From: Monoplex corrugatus
Taxonomy: Eukaryota > Mollusca > Gastropoda > Littorinimorpha > Ranellidae
NCBI GenBank assembly: GCA_030674185.1
Contig: CM060305.1
Coordinates: forward strand, 163,479,210-163,543,209
Length of the DNA stretch: 64,000 nucleotides
Reading direction: 5' to 3'
Shown piece after piece: positions 1 to 64,000 of the stretch. Each line of letters opens with the position of its first letter. Positions within the stretch are counted from its first letter, which is position 1. The notes below the pieces were generated by a model. That model saw only the letters and a program-made list of their open reading frames with translations, was not told the DNA's origin and did no database searches. A program made the position numbers and the translations under genes.

Positions 1-703
<703 letters not shown>

Positions 704-1000
704 CATCATCATCATCATCAGGTGCTCTGCTACATGGTGTTGGCAATCATACCCTCCCTCCATATGAATATATCTTTTGTCGCTTCTAGTACATCTCCCA
801 TCCTCTCTGTTTTCATCAACTCCGCAAGTCCATCCAATATTTTCTCCCTGGATCTACCTGGAACTCTTATTCCCACCAGATTTCCTGTTGTGACTAGGTG
901 CCCAAATTTCTCTTGCCTCATAGAATGTCCTATAAATGTTGCTTGTCCTTTCCTAATCTTCTTCATTAATGTTCTTTCTGCGTTTGTCTCTTTCAAGACT
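704..1000 (-). mobile_element. LINE 3' fragment (RTE-like ORF2 C-terminus)
   Basis: On the minus strand the reading frame from about 996 to 730 encodes a typical LINE ORF2 tail: an IRKGQATFIGH block, LVTTGNLVG and a PGRSREKILDGL block. It ends at a (TGA)n tail, seen as (ATC)n at 704-720 on the + strand. The same tail and 3' end recur at 34963-35290, also on the minus strand, where they are better preserved (LEGKRAPGRPRERMLDGL). The copy is 5'-truncated, with no endonuclease or polymerase core. It lies downstream of the minus-strand exon at 1164-1333, so it is probably intronic to that gene. Confidence 0.75.
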
Positions 1001-1163
1001 CTTTACCATATAAACTGTCTTAGAAAAAGTAAGAGCAATTACAAACGAAACTTTTCACATATCTGTGATAAACATGTATTTTACAATTAGTAAACTCAAG
1101 TATTATTTATGAATGAATAATAAAAGAAAGTTTCTCACCACCAGTTTTGCTTAAATTTCTCAC

Positions 1164-1333
1164 CATTGTTTCAAGATATTTTTTCTGAGGAGTGTGCCAA
1201 GTGGTCCAAAACTAAACAGTCTTTTCTGCAATCCATGAACAGTGACTGGTATTTCTTCTACAAAGCCACGGTTCAATAACAGCTGGAGAAATCTTACAAC
1301 TCGAGGATCACCCATTCCTATGACCTGCCTCCT
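1164..1333 (-). CDS. Candidate internal exon of an unidentified minus-strand gene
   Basis: The 170-nt stretch has a good acceptor (tttgttttcag) before 1333 and a GTGAGA donor after 1164. It starts in phase 0 and ends in phase 2. It encodes about 56 residues of ordinary protein composition, beginning RRQVIGMGDPRVVRFLQLLL and continuing with VEEIPVTVHGLQKRLF and FGPLGTLLRKN. I do not recognise the family. The phase matches direct splicing from the candidate exon at 3280-3423, which ends in phase 0. Together they suggest a gene divergent from the lipase gene that continues off the left edge. Evidence is splice sites, phase and composition only; no homology was tested. Confidence 0.5.
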
Positions 1334-1940
1334 CTGAAAACAAACAAATAACACGGTTACTTTTTATCATCAACTGATCAAGTATTTTGATTTTATTGTA
1401 TACATATAATACATATGCATATTGTTTCACTGACACTGAGCAGGCAATATGTTGCTGCCTAGTCTGCTTATTCCATCTTTGGTGGGTGTGAATATGGAGT
1501 GTTCTCATCTTTCCTATAAGCCACCAGACACTGACAAGACTTACAGATCTTTAGCTTGCATACAGTGGAGTCCACCTATAATGAATCTGTCTACAACAAA
1601 CTTCCGACAAAAACATATCTTTTATTTTCCCCAGACTCTTCCTTTTCTTTCCTTCTTGTAAATACTGTCTGTAATAAACAAAATCTACTATCACACATAA
1701 AACAACAACAACAAAAAACCAAACCAAAACAAAACAAAAAAACTCCTCTTTGTACGAATGAGCTGGTGTTTCCCAGAGGCCAAGCTTGCTATGTTTAGTC
1801 TTTCCCTGCAATGAAAAAGCTCTCAAGACTGGTATAACTGTTCATCATAATACCACAGGATCAGCATACTGTCATAAATTTCAAATATTAGTGAAAACTG
1901 TCAGTCACTTCCCCACACCTGTGATGTAATGCCAGCAGTG

Positions 1941-2013
<73 letters not shown>

Positions 2014-2093
2014 CGCATGTGTATGTGTATGTGTGTGTGTGCACGCATACATGTGTGCGTGCGTGCATGTGTGTGTGTGTGTGTGTGTGTGTT
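1941..2093. repeat. (TG)n microsatellite
   Basis: About 69 bp of pure TG followed by an interrupted TG/CG/TA-rich stretch to 2093. Alternating purine-pyrimidine with Z-DNA potential. The Cys-Val and His-Thr frames over it are artefacts. Confidence 0.95.
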
Positions 2094-2402
2094 TCTCGTT
2101 GGATACTTCGGTGACTGAGCCTTAAACTGATTGAAAATGTCATCAACATGATTTATGAAAAAGGGAATGTTTGAATAAAAACATCTGAACTCCATCAGTA
2201 AAGCAACAATCAATACTGTGTAAGGTCACTGATTATTCTTACTGGTCGCTATTATGAACTATTGCTATAATGAACAGATATCCGTCTTCCCTGATTTTTG
2301 ATGTAGGTGGACTCCACTGTATTTGATATTCTGCATGTGTACACACACAAAGGGAATTCTGGCACCAGCAGACATGTTCACTTGGGAGACCTACATGGTC
2401 AC

Positions 2403-2405
<3 letters not shown>

Positions 2406-2454
<49 letters not shown>

Positions 2455-2656
2455 ATATCACCATCACCAATCATTGCAACAATTCATCAACACAGACAAG
2501 CACGCACATGATTTCATACAGTTTAACTGCGTACATCAAAGATGTAATATATATATGATAAACATTTGGAAAATGGATGTTTGATCATCAACATACATTT
2601 TAGTTTAGAACTGATAAGTAAATTGCAGTCATCTAAATTTCACTGTGTACAGTCAT

Positions 2657-2737
<81 letters not shown>

Positions 2738-2749
2738 CACACACACACA
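2406..2749. repeat. Two (CA)n microsatellites
   Basis: (CA)n tracts at 2406-2449 and 2659-2749, separated by about 210 bp of non-repetitive AT-rich DNA. Confidence 0.9.
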
Positions 2750-3279
2750 GAGTTCACTGGACAATACAAAATGACGATAATGATGGTGCTGGTGGTGTTT
2801 ACAAAATATTCTTTGTGAGCCCTCAGCTTTTCCTGCAGAAGCTGGTGGATGGGCTAAGGGAGTCAAAAAGTTAAATACTAATCAGTGATTCAGTGCTGGC
2901 TTATCACGTAATCAGTGTTTGGAGTTTATACTTTATATCACACACTCAGTGTGTGATATAAAGTAGACACTGATTGTCTCTTTAAAATATTCATTTTATC
3001 TACCGGTATCACACAATCCCTTCGGACTGTTTTGTTCCCCCTAATAAGACTTCTAAAACTCAGCATTCTATTCTATATTTTCACTGTCTTCCACTCTTTC
3101 AGATCTCAAACACATTTCAAGTTTCGAAAGCTGTATAGATGACGATCGAGTCACTAACTTTAAACTTGAAAGCTTGTTGACCGTTCGCATATATATCTTA
3201 ATTATAGCACGCAGAACCAGTGTAATAGCAAGGCCTTGTGTGTTTTTCTATGATAATCTTGTTAAATGTAAACAACTAC

Positions 3280-3423
3280 CGTATATGGTGTTGCACGTGT
3301 ACTTTTGTCACGTTTAGTCCTGTGCACAGCATAACCACGTGAAGTTGATCCGCTACTTTCAGTGTCGCTGTCTTCAAGAATAATTTCCCCTTGAACATGC
3401 ATCGGCTCATCTCTGCTCCCCCA
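3280..3423 (-). CDS. Candidate exon of an unidentified minus-strand gene
   Basis: A 144-nt stretch (48 codons, phase 0 at both ends) follows a strong acceptor (cgcttctttttcag) and ends before a weaker GTAGTT donor. It encodes an acidic, Ser-rich segment including MHVQGEIILEDSDTESSGST, then a basic segment (HRTKRDKSTR). The Met in EPMHVQ could be the start codon if upstream exons are non-coding. It lies about 310 bp from the DAGLB start codon in the opposite direction, so the two genes would be head to head. If the donor is not used, the frame ends after five more codons. The function is unknown. Confidence 0.45.
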
Positions 3424-3732
3424 CTGAAAAAGAAGCGATCATGTTCATATTTGTAATTCAAGCATACATTTTATCATCTTTTATGTCAATAATAGTTATA
3501 TGATAAATACTAAACGGACGCTTATATACTAAAGAAATAGAAAGATAAAAGTGGTCAACATTGGAAAAATAGTGGACAACTTATTTGGCAGGGAGACATA
3601 GTTAGCGTCATCACCGAATGTACGTCTCGCTCGTATGTCAGGTTGCCGTATTCAGAGGGGCCGACTCTGAGCGACTGCCGGTCAAGAAACTAGTGAAAGA
3701 AGTTTAATTCATGCCATTGTTAAGGCCTGGTA
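3424..3732. promoter_or_regulatory. Putative bidirectional promoter and DAGLB 5' UTR
   Basis: This roughly 310-bp interval separates the first candidate minus-strand exon from the lipase start codon. The part from about 3601 to 3700 holds around ten CpG dinucleotides per 100 bp, far more than the surrounding AT-rich DNA, as expected of an unmethylated promoter. I see no clear TATA box close to the start. An upstream ATG at 3711 opens a 22-codon frame that overlaps the main start and stops at 3777-3779. The transcription start site cannot be placed from sequence alone. Confidence 0.45.
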
Positions 3733-56994
<53,262 letters not shown>

Positions 56995-57038
56995 TGAGTT
57001 TGATATGTCTATAGAAGTGTGTGTTGATATGTTTTGAT

Positions 57039-57096
<58 letters not shown>

Positions 57097-58437
57097 TGGA
57101 TTTTTTTAGGAAAGGTGAATGGCTTTCAGCTGCATTTTCTAATAAGATTGTCTCGAGCTGTGGAGGAGACAAATAAGCATGTATGTATATATGTGTATGT
57201 ATGCATGTAGGTTTGTGTGTTTATGAGAGAGACAGTGTGTATGCAAGCTGCTTGTTCTTTTCCATATCTTGAAGCTTAATTAACTGAAGATAAGTGTTGA
57301 CTGTGGTAATACTTGCTTGCAATTCTCAGTGAACATTCTCATCATATGAACAAATTTAATTATTACATTTTAAAGCATGCTTCCAAATAATTTAATGTTT
57401 ACATGATTATTGTTGTTATATGGATTTGTCATACATTATTTTGTTCAGTAAATACATTGTTTCTTTTCATTGTAAAATGAAGTTGATTGTATTTTTTTTC
57501 CTCATCGGATATATGCTGTCAAACCAGTTTGAAGTCTCACCAATCTCACCTGTCAGTGTCTTAAGGTTTAGTGTTGGCCTGCACACCTGGACACCACCAT
57601 CTCCCTCCAGGTCACTCTGTCTTGACTTTAGTGGACAATTTCTTGAAGTACATGTGTTAAATGAAACATTAAAATTTGTCTCACATATTTCAGTTTTTGA
57701 GCTTTGGAGAATTTATTTGTAGATAGATGTAATTTGCAGACCAGAAGGCAGATATGTGTTAAAACAAAAAGTATCTTCAGCCCCTGGAAAGCTGAAATAA
57801 ATAAATAAATGAATGAATGAAATGAAAGGTTAAGTTTTATTTCTGTTACTGGTCAAGGACCTTGATGTCAGTCAGGTTAATTTTTTAGTTTGGGGAGGTG
57901 GGAGAGCGGATGATTTCAGTGGAATCCATCAAGAAGATGTGTCTTAGCACTAGACTACATTAATGTCTATTAGTGAGATGGTCAGTTATTGATGCTGTTT
58001 TATCAGTTAATGTGGAAGTATCTAATCAGGGTCTGCAAAGAATTCTCAGGTATTTTCAGAATTGATTTATTTGAATAAGACTGGCCCAGTGTTAAGATCA
58101 GAGAAATCTGGAATAAATTTTTGATGCATTTGCCAGCAAGATTTTTGTTTACTTTGTGTTTACTGTTTAAAGAAAGTTATTACCCGTTGTGGATAACTGA
58201 TTTGGACCAGCAGGAAATTTCATGTTTAGAGATGAATAAGCGTGATGCAGTTTCTCAGTCATTTACTTACAGAATTAGAATGTGTTGGACTGTTTATAAA
58301 TGGATGTTTCAGCAGATTTGGTTCAAGCTTTTTGTTTTTTATTTGAGTGGTATTCATTTTGGTTGACTGTGTGCATGTTGTTTTGAGGGGTTTGACCGCA
58401 CTGTGCAGGCAGCGTATGTCTGTTCAGTCTGCATGGT
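56995..58437 (+). other. DAGLB 3' UTR and 3' flank
   Basis: The sequence after the stop holds a (GT)n tract (57043-57093) and AT-rich DNA. The first good polyadenylation signal I see is AATAAA at 57796-57801, within AAATAAATAAATAAATGAAT, followed by T- and GT-rich DNA; a 3' UTR of roughly 0.8 kb is plausible. Nothing else recognisable was seen up to the minisatellite. Confidence 0.5.
57796..57801 (+). terminator. Candidate polyadenylation signal for DAGLB
   Basis: AATAAA, repeated as AATAAATAAATAAA, about 800 bp after the stop codon, with T/GT-rich sequence within 40 bp downstream. The choice is based only on motif and position. Confidence 0.4.
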
Positions 58438-59745
58438 CTGTCTTATTAATGAACATCTATCAGATATGACAACAGTCAGGATATTTTTACTGAGCATGCT
58501 CTGTCTTATTGATGAACATCGATCAGATATGACAACAGTCAGGATATTTTTACTGAGCATGCTCTGTCTTATTAATGAACATCTATCAGATATGACAACA
58601 GTCAGGATATTTTTACTGAGCATGCTCTGTCTTATTGATGAACATCGATCAGATATGCACAAAAGTCAGGATGATATTTATACTGAGCGTGCTCTGTCTT
58701 ATTGATGAACATCTATCAGATATGACAACAGTCAGGATGATATTTATACTGAGCGTGCTCTGTCTTATTGATGAACATCTATCAGATATGACAACAGTCA
58801 GGATATTTATACTGAGCATGCTCTGTCTTATTGATGAACATCTATCAGATATGACAACAGTCAGGATATTTATACTGAGTGTGCTCTGTCTTATTGATGA
58901 ACATCTATCAGATATGACAACAGTCAGGATATTTATACTGAGCATGCTCTGTCTTATTGATGAACATCTATCAGATATGACAACAGTCAAGATGATATTT
59001 ATACTGAGTGTGCTCTGTCTTATTGATGAACATCTATCAGATATGACAACAGTCAAGATGATATTTATACTGAGTGTGCTCTGTCTTATTGATGAACATC
59101 TATCAGATATGACAAAAGTCAGGATGATATTTATACCGAGCGTGCTCTGTCTTATTGATGAACATCTATCAGATATGACAACAGTCAAGATGATATTTAT
59201 ACTGAGCGTGCTCTGTCTTATTGATGAACATCTATCAGATATGACAACAGTCAGGATATTTATACTGAGCGTGCTCTGTCTTATTGATGAACATCTATCA
59301 GATATGACAACAGTCAGGATATTTATACTGAGCGTGCTCTGTCTTATTGATGAACATCTATCAGATATGACAACAGTCAGGATGATATTTATACTGAGCG
59401 TGCTCTGTCTTATTAATAAGATGAACATCTATCAGATATGACAAAAGTCAGGATGATATTTATACTGAGCGTGCTCTGTCTTATTAATAAGATGAACATC
59501 TGTCAGATATGCACAACAGTCAGGATGATATTTATACTGAGCGTGCTCTGTCTTATTAATAAGATGAACATCTATCAGATATGACAAAAGTCAGGATGAT
59601 ATTTATACTGAGCTTGCTCTGTCTTATTGATGAACATCTATCAGATATGCACAAAAGTCAGGATGATATTTATACTGAGCGGACTCTGTCTTATTGATGA
59701 ACATCGATCAGATATGCACAAAAGTCAGGATGATATTTATACTGA
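58438..59745. repeat. 63/66-bp minisatellite, about 20 copies
   Basis: Units share GTCTTATTGATGAACATCTA then TCAGATATGACAACAGTCAG and a TTTATACTGAGCGTGCTC block, with or without an extra GAT. Both unit lengths are multiples of three, so open frames of about 260 codons exist on both strands; they are not genes. Units on the right carry an ATAAG insertion. Confidence 0.95.
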
Positions 59746-59964
59746 AAGAGATCTGGCTTCCACACAGTTGGGATGGAGGTGTGTGTACGAAGAGTCGTGC
59801 GTTTATTGTGTCAAGAAGTGATAAGTACAGATGTATAACCATCTTCAAGGTCTCCTTTTTTTTTTAAGCATTTTGATTTTTCTCATGTACATGTATGTAG
59901 CCGTTACATTGTTTTCCCGTATTTTACAGGCGATGTGTTGCTGCAGTCTACATACTCTATCTTC

Positions 59965-60240
59965 GATGGGCGTGTATGCTGGGTGTTTTCATGCTTCCAT
60001 AAGTCAACAGACACTGGCATGATTTACAGGATCTTTAATGCGCATACTTGATGTTCTGTGAGTGTATACAGACAAAGGAGGGTTTAGTCATTAACAGGTC
60101 TGCACACTAACTTGTTGACCTGGAAAATTGGAACAGTCTCCATCCTGTACTCTTCAGGCTGGAGGTACCCAGACAGGATTGAATCCCAGATCTTCCAGTT
60201 GGAAACCAGGTGTCTTGCCCGCTTGCCTGTCAATCCAAAC
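59965..60240. repeat. Interspersed repeat C, copy 3
   Basis: Shares GACACTGGCATGATTTACAG, ATCTTTAATG, TTGATGTTCTG, AACAGGTCTGCACAC and TTGACCTGG with 28905-29110. The right end contains GATTGAATCCCAGATCTTCC, a box-B-like block on the minus strand, so this is probably a tRNA-headed SINE on the minus strand. Confidence 0.55.
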
Positions 60241-61722
60241 TATATAAAGTACATGTACTCTGCAAATAAACTTTTATAATTGCGTTGTAATTCACTGTAT
60301 CAAGCATGCTGTAAGGACTTGAGTGTGTTAATTTGTTTCAATTTTTCTTCTTTGTTGTTATTTTCTCGTCCTGTCTCTCTGCAAGGAGAGAAGGAGATCG
60401 TTTTGACTGTGATGTGTATTGAGCCACCTCCCCCCTCCCCCACTAGTGATTTTATGTGCAGTAGGAATTGCTATTTTTTCATTAACCATAGTGGAATTTT
60501 ATCTTATGATGCTTGTGTTTGTATACATGTTATGTACATATTAACGCAATTTATGTTCATGCTTTTTGGTTTTGTTTCATTTTGTTGCTATTGAGTAATT
60601 AAACATTGGGCCAACATAGCATGCTTATGCACACACACACTCGTGCAACACACACACACACACACACAGGGGCAGGTAGGACAGTATGGTCATTTGGTTT
60701 GTTTAGAATGTTGTGAGCTGTTGTAAACAAAAGCTGAACGTTATGTGCCATAGTCACTTAAACGTTTCATTTTTATTATAAGAGAGTGTGTGGGTGTTTT
60801 CAGTCTTTCAATACATTTTTATGATCCTTGTGTACACTGCACATAAATTCATATTTTGCTCAATACATATGGATTGTAATTTTGGGTCTTGCAAAGTAAT
60901 GAACCCATACCTTTGTATGCCTTCTCTTGGGGGGAAAATACCACGCTGCTAAGCTGTAATGTTTTTATCTTCATGCTACAAAGTCACTGTACTCCTGAAT
61001 GTTTAAAAGTCCTCGTGTTTCAATTGTTGACACTTGTGTTTAAAGGTGCACCTTTTGAATGAATGTAATATTTGAAAATTCCCACTGCCAAATGTTCTTT
61101 GTATTAAATACTGTTGCTGATTCTTTTGTTTGTCCATACGATTTTTAAAGATTTCCTCAATTATTTGAGGTTTATTTTGTCCTTTTATATTAATTTCAGT
61201 GATTTTTATTTATATATTTTTGTTTACTTTTTAAAGTATTCATTTATTTACTTTTGTCTTTAGTTGTTTGTGTAACCATTTTGGTTTTTGTTTGATTTAA
61301 AGTATACTATATTTTGAGGCCTGAATAGGATTCAAGCCAGGCTGGGTCTTGACACGTATGGCGTAAGTAGCTCTGTTCACGCAGAGAAAGGGACAGCAAC
61401 AAGGCAGAGGATAAAACTGGTCCAAGAAAGGCAAGTCTGGATTGCCTCATTTTCCATTAACTAAAGGGACAATCTTTGCAAGACTGTTACTCCACTTTTA
61501 TATATTAAACTTAAGACGCTCACATGTGGCACTCTTTGATCAGTTTTATTCTCTGCTTGTTGCTGTTACCATCCTCTTCCTGAACAGGATCAGGTTGCCA
61601 TTCCCAGCTGGTGGACTAGAGGCAATGCGCAAAAGGGTTTAAATGTCAAGAACCACCCGGAGGGTAAAGGTTAAAAAGATCGCATGTTAAGGGTTACCCC
61701 ACTATTTTTTGTCCTCCCAGCC

Positions 61723-61833
61723 AGCAGCCAGAAACAACTTCTACCTGACGATGCAACAAACCCAGTGGATGCATCTCTGGGGGAATGGTCATCAATTGTT
61801 CAGGCTGTTACGCACATCGGATTTTCTTTGCGG
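61723..61833 (+). CDS. Possible exon of an unknown gene
   Basis: A strong acceptor (CTATTTTTTGTCCTCCCAG at 61702-61720) precedes an open stretch that, in one frame, reads QKQLLPDDATNPVDASLGEW then SSIVQAVTHIGFSLRRM. Composition looks protein-like but only a weak donor (GTAGGA) follows and there is no partner exon in the window. I do not recognise it. The 28-bp minisatellite starts directly after it. Confidence 0.25.
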
Positions 61834-61851
61834 AGAATGTAGGATTAATGA

Positions 61852-62425
61852 CTGTATGGGTGTTGATAGGATGTATCGACTGTATGGGTGTTGATAGGAT
61901 GTATCGACTGTATGGGTGTTGATAGGATGTATCGACTGTATGGATGTTGATAGGATGTATCAACTGTATGGGTGTTGATAGGATATATCGACTGTATGGG
62001 TGTTGATAGGATGTATCGACTGTAAGGGTGTTGATAGGATGTATCGACTGTAAGGGTGTTGATAGGATGTATCGACTGTAAGGGTGTTGATAGGATGTAT
62101 CAACTGTATGGGTATTGATAGGATGTATCAACTGTATGGGTGTTGATAGGATGTATTGACTGTATGGGTGTTGATAGGATGTATCAACTGTATGGGTGTT
62201 AATAGGATGTATCAACTGATGGGTGTTGATAGGATTATCGACTGTATGGGTGTTGATAGGATGTATCAACTGTATGGGTGTTGATAGGATGTATTGACTG
62301 TATGGGTGTTGATAGGATGTATCGACTGTATGGGTGTTGATAGGATGTTTCAACTGTATGGATGTTGATAGGATGTATCAACTGTATGGGTGTTGATAGG
62401 ATGTTGATAGGATGTATTGATACTG
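61852..62425. repeat. 28-bp minisatellite, left block (about 20 copies)
   Basis: Units read TGTATGGGTGTTGATAGGAT then GTATCGAC or GTATCAAC. This is one array with 63197-64000, interrupted by a LINE. Minus-strand His/Tyr/Thr-rich frames are repeat translations. Confidence 0.95.
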
Positions 62426-62946
62426 GCTTGATACGTCGCTACCTCACAGTTGATGCAACAAAAACACTTGTCAGTTCTTGTGTACTATCTAGACTAGACT
62501 ACTGCAATTCTCTTCTTGTCGGTTCTCCACATACCCTGATCAGACCACTACAACAAGTACAGAACTCAGCAGCCAAAATAGTGTGCAAAGCAAAAAGATT
62601 GGCACATTGTACACCCCTTCTACGAGAGTTACACTGGTTACCTATTGAACAAAGAATCAAATACAAAGCTTCTTGTCTCTGCTACCAAGTCATAATTGGC
62701 ACTGCGCCTAAATACCTTTCTGACATCTTTACGATCTATGTACCACCCAGATCTCTTCGCTCTGCTACCGATGATAGAACATTCCGCGTTCCAAAATATA
62801 AACGAGAGAGGCATGGTGGTCGAGCTTTTTCATCATCTGCTGTGCAGATGTGGAACTCCTTGCCTCACAATCTCCGTCACAGCCCTTCATTTCCCTCCTT
62901 TAAAACTAGTCTGAAGACTTTTCTCTTCCAGCAACATTTCTTGTAG
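62426..62946 (+). pseudogene. L2/CR1-like ORF2 C-terminus (5'-truncated)
   Basis: About 170 codons of uninterrupted C-terminal ORF2 sequence without endonuclease or polymerase domains. Its apparent upstream start lies in the minisatellite and is artificial. The frame is intact here, whereas the related copy at 55862-56770 has small frame breaks, so this insertion may be younger (inference). Confidence 0.8.
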
Positions 62947-63196
62947 ACCCTCTTTCTGCCGCTCTGTATTCTTGATGTGCGTGTTTTTGGGTGTGAATGC
63001 GTGCGCGTGTGTGTTTGTGTGCGTGTGTGCGTGCGTGTGTGTGTGGTTTGTGTGTGTGTGTCTGTGCGTGTTTGTGTGTGCGTTGGTGTGTGTCTGTGAG
63101 TTCGTGTGCTTGTTTTACTTTTTATTGTTGTTGTAAAGCGCTTTGTGCAAGTGGAAAGCGCTCATAAATAACCATTTATTATTATTATTATTATTA
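62426..63196 (+). mobile_element. L2/CR1-like LINE 3' fragment inside the 28-bp array
   Basis: The + strand frame to 62946 has LIRRYLTVDATKTLVSSCVL, SRLDYCNSLLVGSPH, QQVQNSAAKIV, HWLPIEQRIKYKASCLCYQV, PPRSLRSATDDRTFRVP and MWNSLPHNLRHSPSFPSFKT, ending FLFQQHFL and a stop. A 3' UTR rich in GTGTGC follows, then GTAAAGCGCTTTG and a (TTA)n tail (63176-63196), typical of L2/CR1 elements. The polymerase core is missing. The 28-bp array resumes directly after the tail. Confidence 0.88.
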
Positions 63197-64000
63197 TGTA
63201 TCAACTGTATGGGTGTTGATAGGATGTATCAACTTTATGGGTGTTGATAGGATGTATCAACTGTATGGGTGTTGATAGGATGTATCAACTGTATGGGTGT
63301 TGATAGGATGTATCAACTGTATGGGTGTTGATAGGATGTATCAACTATGGGTGTTGATAGGATGTATCGACTGTATGGGTGTTGATAGGATCTATTTTCT
63401 TCTTTTTCCCTGCAAACACATGCTGTTAATCTGACAGGATGTATCAACTGTATGGGTGTTGATAGGATGTATCGACTGTATGGGTGTTGATAGGATGTAT
63501 CAACTGTATGGGTGTTGATAGGATGTATCGACTGTATGGGTGTTGATAGGATGTATCGACTGTATGGGTGTTGATAGGATGTATCAACTGTATGGGTGTT
63601 GATAGGATGTATCGACTGTATGGGTGTTGATAGGATGTGTCAACTGTATGGGTGTTGATAGGATGTATCGACTGTATGGGTGTTGATAGGATGTATCGAC
63701 TGTATGGGTGTTGATAGGATGTATCGACTGTATGGGTGTTGATAGGATGTATCGACTGTATGGGTGTTGATAGGATGTATCGACTGTATGGGTGTTGATA
63801 GGATGTATCAACTTTATGGGTGTTGATAGGATGTATCGACTGTATGGGTGTTGATAGGATGTATCGACTGTATGGGTGTTGATAGGATGTATCGACTGTA
63901 TGGGTGTTGATAGGATGTATCGACTGTATGGGTGTTGATAGGATGTATCAACTGTATGGGTGTTGATAGGATGTATCAACTGTATGGGTGTTGATAGGAT
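63197..64000. repeat. 28-bp minisatellite, right block (about 27 copies, runs off the window)
   Basis: Same unit as 61852-62425. One 47-bp non-repeat insert (about 63391-63437) reads CTTCTTTTTCCCTGCAAACA then CATGCTGTTAATCTGACAG and resembles a 3' splice site. The array continues past the right edge. Confidence 0.95.

Larger units (their letters stand above)
1334..3279. other. Putative intron of the minus-strand gene; repeats
   Basis: Between the two candidate minus-strand exons I see a (TG)n tract (1941-2093), two (CA)n tracts (2406-2449, 2659-2749), and a fragment at about 1489-1560 of an interspersed repeat also found at 28905-29110 and 59965-60240. A piece of the TTAA foldback repeat (CAGAAGCTGGTGGATGG...GTCAAA) lies near 2825-2874. 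A 20-bp inverted repeat near 2936-2963 (TATATCACACACTCAGTGTG) can form a hairpin. No further exon was recognised. Confidence 0.5.
59746..61840. other. Downstream flank, no gene recognised
   Basis: Contains interspersed repeat C (about 59965-60240) with a minus-strand box-B-like GGGATTCAATCC, a short CA tract (60630-60668) and AT-rich DNA. A possible exon of unknown affiliation lies at 61723-61833. Confidence 0.55.

Noticed and set aside
2936..2963. Hairpin TATATCACACACTCAGTGTG as a regulatory stem-loop or terminator
   Set aside because: A single short palindrome in intronic DNA with no associated gene end; no support for a function.
58635..59441. 268-codon frame with repeated LIDEHLSDMTTVR
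   Set aside because: Translation of the 63/66-bp minisatellite, matched by a similar frame on the opposite strand.

Overview
The window is animal nuclear DNA: one intron-rich gene spread over about 53 kb, GT-AG introns, dense (CA)n microsatellites, non-LTR retrotransposons, tRNA-headed SINEs, piggyBac-type TTAA elements and many minisatellites. Nothing prokaryotic, organellar or viral was seen. The repeat style and the divergence of the coding exons suggest a marine invertebrate, most likely a lophotrochozoan such as a gastropod mollusc; the phylum is an inference.

The main gene, on the + strand from 3733 to 56994, is a diacylglycerol lipase of the beta type (DAGLB-like), the membrane serine lipase that makes 2-arachidonoylglycerol from diacylglycerol. 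I placed 12 coding exons with matching splice phases. They sum to 2154 nt (717 codons plus stop) and include a short first exon of 95 nt preceded by an in-frame stop. The four-helix membrane domain, Cys-rich linker, GHSLG nucleophile (Ser471), Asp524 and His685 are all present. One junction, exon 10 to exon 11, has two possible solutions.

Layout: 1-3423 holds two candidate minus-strand exons of an unidentified divergent gene and a LINE fragment. 3424-3732 is a CpG-rich putative shared promoter. 3733-56994 is the lipase gene; its introns carry nearly all the repeats. Intron 6 ends in a 56-bp array that multiplies the 3' splice site and first bases of exon 7. Intron 8 is mostly a 51/55-bp array that abuts the exon 9 acceptor. 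Intron 10 carries three minisatellites (52, 72 and 39 bp units) and a near-complete RTE-clade LINE with an 11-bp target-site duplication. Intron 11 ends with an L2/CR1-like LINE fragment about 40 bp before the last acceptor. 56995-64000 is 3' UTR and flank with 63/66-bp and 28-bp minisatellites, the latter interrupted by a second L2/CR1-like fragment.

The most unusual feature is how closely tandem arrays sit against the lipase gene's 3' splice sites (exons 3, 7 and 9). In the exon 7 case the array is itself a multiplied intron-exon junction, with 20 decoy copies of which 18 keep the acceptor AG. There is also a set of TTAA-flanked elements, two of which keep decayed piggyBac-like transposase N-termini and one of which has an empty-site paralogue inside this window.
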